Shown here: positions 30,161 to 30,724 of the stretch, piece after piece
How the letters are laid out: every line of letters starts with the position of its first letter
Numbering within the stretch: the stretch's first letter is position 1
Assembly: GCA_015680685.1 (NCBI GenBank)
Contig: MNCI01002236.1
Span: 34,953-65,676 of the forward strand
DNA: 30,724 nt
From: Gnetum montanum
Lineage: Eukaryota; Streptophyta; Gnetopsida; Gnetales; Gnetaceae
Direction of reading: 5' to 3'
Notes under the pieces: model-generated
Database searches by the model: none
Told to the model about the DNA's origin: nothing
What the model saw: the letters and a program-made list of their open reading frames with translations, nothing else
Translations under genes and position numbers: made by a program

Positions 30161-30724
30161 TGATGAGACGCGATATGCACAAGCTGCGATATCGCGTATG
30201 CGACATCGCGTCGTTCCCTACGATATCGCGTACGTGATATCGTGGTCCGTCGCCAAATCTATAAATAAGAGGCGGCACTCCCCTCATTTGACATCCTAGG
30301 CGTAAAGTAGCGAAGCTCTAGCGGATTGATCACCCCAGAGATAGAATATTTTCCATGTGCCCGCAGTAGGAGTCCCCCAAGTGAACGGTTCTTTATTCGA
30401 GCAGCTTTGTACTTGAACGCAAGTTGTGTACGGCAATAAAGACAAGCTTTGTGGATAAACCTTGCAGTGCATGGATAGGTTTAATTAATGTTATTTATCG
30501 CTTTCCTAGTAACGTGACATGAGTACGACTTGGTTACAAGCATTGACGAACGTGTACGGCTAGCCAAGGAATCGGCTACTCATCGCGATTAGTTTCTCTC
30601 ACCCTTTCCTCCTAGAGCGTGGGACAAGTACGACTTGATTACGAGCATCTACGGATGTGTACGGCTAGTCAAGGAATCAGCTGCTTGTCACACTTAGGTT
30701 AGTTAAGTGCCTTAGTACGACCGC
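30161..30724 (+). repeat. Plus-strand LTR of the GATATC type, cut by window end
   Basis: Starts TGATGAGACGCG, then five GATATC-like modules, TATAAATA at 30260-30267, conserved R (tttccatgtgcccgcagtag, AATAAAGAC at 30440) and part of U5. Aligned with the reverse complement of the E1/E2 LTRs. Confidence 0.92.

Noticed and set aside
1-30724. tRNA or rRNA genes
   Set aside because: None seen by eye; the only tRNA-related sequences are the two primer-binding sites.

Overview
This is a repeat-dominated piece of a large plant nuclear genome. It is about 38-40% G+C by eye, has no intact gene, and is made of decayed LTR retrotransposons nested in or abutting one another. Plant origin is supported by the Athila/Tat-type Ty3/gypsy elements with a primer-binding site resembling the 3' end of plant tRNA-Asp, and by an exon of a plant GH5 exo-1,3-beta-glucanase-like gene with consensus splice sites. 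LTR pairs differ at roughly one base in ten, so insertions are old; this fits a slow-turnover genome (a gymnosperm is one possibility), but the species cannot be named from this window. One ambiguous base (n) lies at 25885.

Layout. (1) 1-9742: minus-strand element E1. Its 3' LTR is cut by the window start; it carries gag and protease but no RT/RNase H/integrase, and a 3-kb block of foreign, gene-bearing DNA (about 5592-8642) interrupts gag. The block holds a GH5 exon (minus) and, diverging from it, a promoter-like region, first coding exon and start of an intron of an unidentified gene (plus). (2) 9743-10474 and 16971-17400: unassigned AT-rich DNA split by E2. (3) 10480-16965: complete minus-strand element E2, with two LTRs, PPT, PBS and a 5-bp target duplication CATGC. 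It also has gag and part of the protease but no RT/RH/IN. (4) about 17400-20810: plus-strand gag-protease remnant of a different gypsy lineage (X). (5) about 21380-28932: plus-strand element E3, the autonomous relative of E1/E2, with gag tail, protease, RT, RNase H, integrase (readable DD35E), 3' region, PPT and a 3' LTR split by a minus-strand solo LTR (28004-28768, near-perfect TSD). (6) 28933-29902: 84-bp internal tail, PPT and 3' LTR of another relative (E4). (7) 30161-30724: a plus-strand LTR running off the window.

How the parts relate. E1 and E2 share the same internal deletion of about 2.9 kb relative to E3, so they belong to a non-autonomous gag-pro subfamily that probably relied on E3-like partners for reverse transcriptase and integrase. 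The LTRs share an R-U5 body but carry three different U3 modules, each with its own short repeat array near the TATA box. E1 adds captured host DNA to this system. Nothing in the window looks presently functional: stops and frameshifts interrupt every long reading frame.
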